A stretch of 53,087 nucleotides of DNA from J088 sp003695505 [NCBI: Candidatus Dadabacteria bacterium] (lineage in GTDB: Bacteria > J088). The translations under genes were made by a program, and so were the position numbers. The notes below the pieces were generated by a model. The model was not told the origin of the DNA, did no database searches, and worked only from the letters and a program-made list of their open reading frames with translations. Shown here one piece after another: positions 50,375 to 53,087 of the stretch (its first letter is position 1; the number at the start of each line of letters is the position of its first letter). The stretch spans positions 1 to 53,087 of the forward strand of contig RFIY01000119.1 of the NCBI GenBank assembly GCA_003695505.1. The letters run 5' to 3'.

Positions 50375-52096
50375 TCAGTCGATGAATCCGGACAGCGCTT
50401 CGCGGTAATGGACGCCAAGCGCGTTGATGATCTTGTTGAGTGAAAAGTGGTCGGCCGGGGCGATGTCCGCCAGCTCGTGTGGCGCAACCGGCGACTTCGA
50501 CAGGTCAAGCCACAGCAACCCGTGCAGCGTCGGATCCTGCAGTGCGAGATACGGGAATGGCGTGCGGAAGCGATAGTCCCCCGAAAACACCCCGTCCGCG
50601 GCGATGCGCAAATCTTCGATCCGCGCGGGATTCAGATCGACGGCGGTGCCGAACGTGATCACCGTCGGAAAGTGCGCGCTGTCTTCACCGGCAATCCACG
50701 GTTCGGCCGTCGTCGTGACTTCGCTTTCGCCTTCGATCAGAAACACGTCGGGCGTGGTCGGATCGCCGTCATCGTCGTACCAGTACGGCAACAGATCGCG
50801 AATCGGCACCGGATCCGTGAAATAGGCCGTCAGATCGAATTCGGCGACTTCGGGCACCGGTTCGAAATCTAGATCGAGGACCGCCTGAATCTGGTTGAAT
50901 TGCCCGATCGTCACGCGCTCGTGCGCGACGTCCGGTTGCTCGACGGCCTCGAGCGCGTTGCCGACGTTCTGCAGCATCTCGTGGACGAGGCGCATCGCTT
51001 CCCGCACGTCCCCCGCATCCTCCGGGATCCGATACTCGATGCCGGACGACAGATCACCCACCACGAACTGCCCCGACACGTCGGCCGCGCGCAGCCCGAG
51101 CAGTAACCCGTCGCCGACGCTGAGCTGCTGATCATGGTCGTAGTCGATGATCGCAACCACGTTGTCGCTGACATCGTCGCTGGCGTTGCGGGCAATCAAC
51201 GCCGGAACCAGCCCGGTCTCGTCGCCGGAAGGCGCGCGATAGAAGAGCGTTCTCGCCGCCGCCTCGAGATCGTCGTCAACCGCAGTCAGCCGCGTCTTGT
51301 TGCGTGCGCCGAAAAAGGCAGGGTCGACGTCAAACAGCACGCCCAGGGAGCGGGCAACGCTGATCCAGGTCTGCCGCTCCGTCTCATCGATCGCGCCGGC
51401 GGCCAGATCGTCCTGACTGTCAGCGAACGCGCCAAAAGTATCCATGATGTTTTCAAAAGCGTCCGCCACGTCGTCATTGAACGCGAAACGATGCGCGAGT
51501 ACGAAATCGAACAGCGCCTGTCCGCCCTCGATCCCCGCCAGCAGCATGCGTTCGAAACCTTCATCGAATTCGTATCCGATGCGAAGCCGCGCATCGATGA
51601 AGGAAAGGCCACCGGCGTCATCCGGCACCGGCACCGTCAGATTGATCGGCAGACCCGCCGGCACGTTCAGAGAACAGCCGCCGGCGATCGCCCGCTCCGC
51701 AGGTGTCCGGATGGCGGCAAACAGATCCTCGAACGGACCGAGAAACCCGTCGAGAAAACTGTCGACATCGAACCCGCCGGCCTGAGCCGGCGCAAACGAT
51801 CCGCTGCCAAGTTTCGCCACATTCATGACATCATCAACCTGCTCGATCAGCTCAAGCAGACTCGCCAGAGACAGGCCGATCGACGCCTCGCATTCGAGCT
51901 GCGGCTCCGCGTCGGCCAGCGCCCGGAATTGTTCCTTTGCCGTACGGAAGTTTCCATCGGAAAGTGACGCGGTCGCCTGATCGAACAGCTCCTGCGCCTG
52001 CCGGTCGAGTTTGTTCTGTTGCGTCGTCGCGTCCGGAAGACAGGCTGCCAGTGTGATAAACAGCCCGCACAACAAACCTTGCCTGAATCCGACCAT
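50375..52096 (-). CDS. Large predicted lipoprotein, 573 aa
   Basis: ATG 52096 with GGGAGG upstream. The signal peptide MVGFRQGLLCGLFITLAAC ends in lipobox LAAC. Residues about 25-70 form helices with a TPR-like profile (AQELFDQATASLSDGNFRTA). The rest is a mix of acidic helices and strands with no recognised family; Asp-rich DYDHDQQLSVGDG (about 300-330) looks like a Ca2+ (EF-hand-like) loop. It is directly followed by nfo. Confidence 0.8.
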   Translation of the reverse strand: MVGFRQGLLCGLFITLAACLPDATTQQNKLDRQAQELFDQATASLSDGNFRTAKEQFRALADAEPQLECEASIGLSLASLLELIEQVDDVMNVAKLGSGSFAPAQAGGFDVDSFLDGFLGPFEDLFAAIRTPAERAIAGGCSLNVPAGLPINLTVPVPDDAGGLSFIDARLRIGYEFDEGFERMLLAGIEGGQALFDFVLAHRFAFNDDVADAFENIMDTFGAFADSQDDLAAGAIDETERQTWISVARSLGVLFDVDPAFFGARNKTRLTAVDDDLEAAARTLFYRAPSGDETGLVPALIARNASDDVSDNVVAIIDYDHDQQLSVGDGLLLGLRAADVSGQFVVGDLSSGIEYRIPEDAGDVREAMRLVHEMLQNVGNALEAVEQPDVAHERVTIGQFNQIQAVLDLDFEPVPEVAEFDLTAYFTDPVPIRDLLPYWYDDDGDPTTPDVFLIEGESEVTTTAEPWIAGEDSAHFPTVITFGTAVDLNPARIEDLRIAADGVFSGDYRFRTPFPYLALQDPTLHGLLWLDLSKSPVAPHELADIAPADHFSLNKIINALGVHYREALSGFID

Positions 52097-52140
52097 GGAG
52101 ACCTCCCACGAATCACCGAGCGTCTGATCGCCCACTCAAC

Positions 52141-52169
52141 ATGATAAAGCAGTGCCCGACACAATACAA
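52141..52169 (-). promoter_or_regulatory. Promoter of the large lipoprotein-nfo operon
   Basis: On the minus strand, TTGTAT (52169-52164), 17 bp, TATCAT (52146-52141). Good spacing and both boxes 4-5 of 6. Confidence 0.6.
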
Positions 52170-52186
52170 GTACAAACATCGTTTAC

Positions 52187-52215
52187 TGGACAATCGCCCC
52201 CGGCGCGGGTATACC
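52187..52215 (+). promoter_or_regulatory. Promoter of the right-hand SDR gene, near-leaderless
   Basis: TGGACA (52187-52192), 17 bp, TATACC (52210-52215). The -10 ends 7 nt before the ATG at 52223, so the transcript starts at or next to the start codon. No Shine-Dalgarno. Confidence 0.5.
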
Positions 52216-52222
52216 AAAGGCC

Positions 52223-53038
52223 ATGAATTCACAAGAAACACCAGTTTCACTGATTACTGGCGGCGCATCAGGAATCGGCCTCGCGATCGCACGGCGGCTG
52301 GTCCAGCGCGGCGAACGCGTGGCCCTGTTCGACGTCAACGCCGAGGGACTGGCGGCCGCCCGCGCAGAACTGGGCGCCGACGCCTGCCTCGCCGTCACCG
52401 GAAGCGTGACCGACGCCGCCGCGCTCAACGATGCGGTGGCGCAGTCCATCGAACGCTTCGGCCGCTTCGACCGCATCATCAACAATGCCGGCATCGAAAT
52501 CTCTGGCGAATTGCGCGATCTGACGCTCGACCACTGGCGGCGCACGGTCGACATCAACCTGCTCGGCGTCGCCAACGGCGTTCATGCCGCCTATCCGCGG
52601 TTCATCGAGCAGGGTCACGGCACGATCGTCAACGTCGCCTCCGGAGCCGGACTGGTGATGTTTCCGACCAGCATCCCGTACACGGCGACGAAAGCCGCGG
52701 TCGTCGGCCTGACGCGCGCGCTGCGCGCCGAGGCGGAAGCCTACGGCGTGGATGTGGTCCTCGTCAACCCCGGCATGGTGCGCACGCCGATCTTCGAACG
52801 GTCGGAAGCGATCGGCCCGGCGATTCCCGACCTGATCGAACGCCTCCCTGGTCGGGTCATTTCGGCAGACAAGGCCGCCCGCATCATCGTGCGGGGCATC
52901 GATCGCAAACAGCCCGAAATCACCTTTCCGATCGAAAACGTCATCGGCGCGTGGATGGTCAACGTCCTGCCGGCCTTCGGCCGCCGCGCCCGCCGGCAGA
53001 TCGTCGAGCTGTTTCGCTCGCTGACGCGGGAAGCATAG
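52223..53038 (+). CDS. Short-chain dehydrogenase/reductase
   Basis: A 271-aa SDR with cofactor motif TGGASGIG, INNAGIEISG, catalytic Ser in NVASGAGLV, and YTATK (Tyr/Lys). The C-terminal extension of about 50 residues (FPIENVIGAWMVNVLPAFG) contains a hydrophobic stretch, so it may touch the membrane. It has its own promoter and no downstream gene in the window. Substrate unknown. Confidence 0.92.
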   Translation: MNSQETPVSLITGGASGIGLAIARRLVQRGERVALFDVNAEGLAAARAELGADACLAVTGSVTDAAALNDAVAQSIERFGRFDRIINNAGIEISGELRDLTLDHWRRTVDINLLGVANGVHAAYPRFIEQGHGTIVNVASGAGLVMFPTSIPYTATKAAVVGLTRALRAEAEAYGVDVVLVNPGMVRTPIFERSEAIGPAIPDLIERLPGRVISADKAARIIVRGIDRKQPEITFPIENVIGAWMVNVLPAFGRRARRQIVELFRSLTREA

Positions 53039-53087
53039 CGCCCCTCTGTCCCGCAGACAGGCTCCGCCGGGATTGCGGGCGTCGCGG

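Noticed and set aside
53046-53079. Possible terminator after the last SDR gene (CTGTC...GACAG and CCCGCA...TGCGGG)
   Set aside because: The two stems are mutually exclusive, short and without T-tract; the window ends here, so it cannot be judged.

Overview
This 53 kb window is GC-rich (roughly 60 % by eye), densely coding chromosomal DNA from a free-living Gram-negative bacterium. No rRNA, tRNA, transposase, phage gene or CRISPR array is recognisable. The best guess is a member of the old Deltaproteobacteria (Myxococcota / Bradymonadota type). The pointers are a run of very long TPR envelope proteins whose sizes and order recall GltD/AgmU and GltE/AglT of Myxococcus, a DUF4388-like plus J-like plus TPR protein, several lipoproteins (copper monooxygenase-like, CX4CH cytochrome-like), an F420-type luciferase-like oxidoreductase and a lone type II/IV secretion ATPase with an NtrC-class regulator. 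This placement is inference from gene content, not from a search.

Layout. 1-6951: tail of an M29 aminopeptidase, an unknown gene, ruvX-mltG, then on the minus strand gspE/pilB followed by a sigma-54 activator, and a divergent S66 peptidase. 7051-10434: an envelope operon of a TPR-plus-beta-barrel protein, a FecR-domain protein and a lipoprotein. 10439-14909 (minus): DUF4388/TPR protein, def, fmt, rsmB. 14977-18099: CX4CH lipoprotein, a TetR regulator, a tiny PCP_red-domain protein, a copper monooxygenase-like lipoprotein, khpA. 18188-29717: a Zn-ribbon response regulator followed by five exported proteins, four of them TPR proteins (369, 311, about 824, about 1199 and 492 aa), with a structured RNA leader in the middle, then an unrelated lipoprotein closed by a textbook terminator. 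29747-34727: a STAS-like protein and a TetR-controlled set (crotonase, F420/LLM oxidoreductase, TetR; divergent PAP2-like phosphatase and sulfotransferase) with matching palindromic operators. 34766-40576: unknown leaderless gene, aldehyde dehydrogenase, M20 peptidase, unknown gene, exported START-like protein, HigBA toxin-antitoxin. 40708-46065 (minus): complete elongasome operon mreB-mreC-mreD-mrdA-rodA, joined by 4-nt stop/start overlaps after mreC. 46292-53038: EF-hand protein, TetR with a divergent di-iron oxygenase, SDR, endonuclease IV, large lipoprotein, SDR.

The most interesting signals are: (a) a leader at about 20149-20224 with three consecutive hairpins starting at the predicted transcription start, in front of the gliding-motility-like TPR operon; (b) two near-identical AACGAACGTT palindromes that tie a TetR gene to two promoter regions, one of which holds two exactly superposed antiparallel promoters; (c) recurrent -10 hexamers six or seven nt before the ATG, suggesting leaderless mRNAs; and (d) the TPR-barrel/FecR/lipoprotein operon, whose topology is reminiscent of Slam or PgaA-type outer-membrane export.
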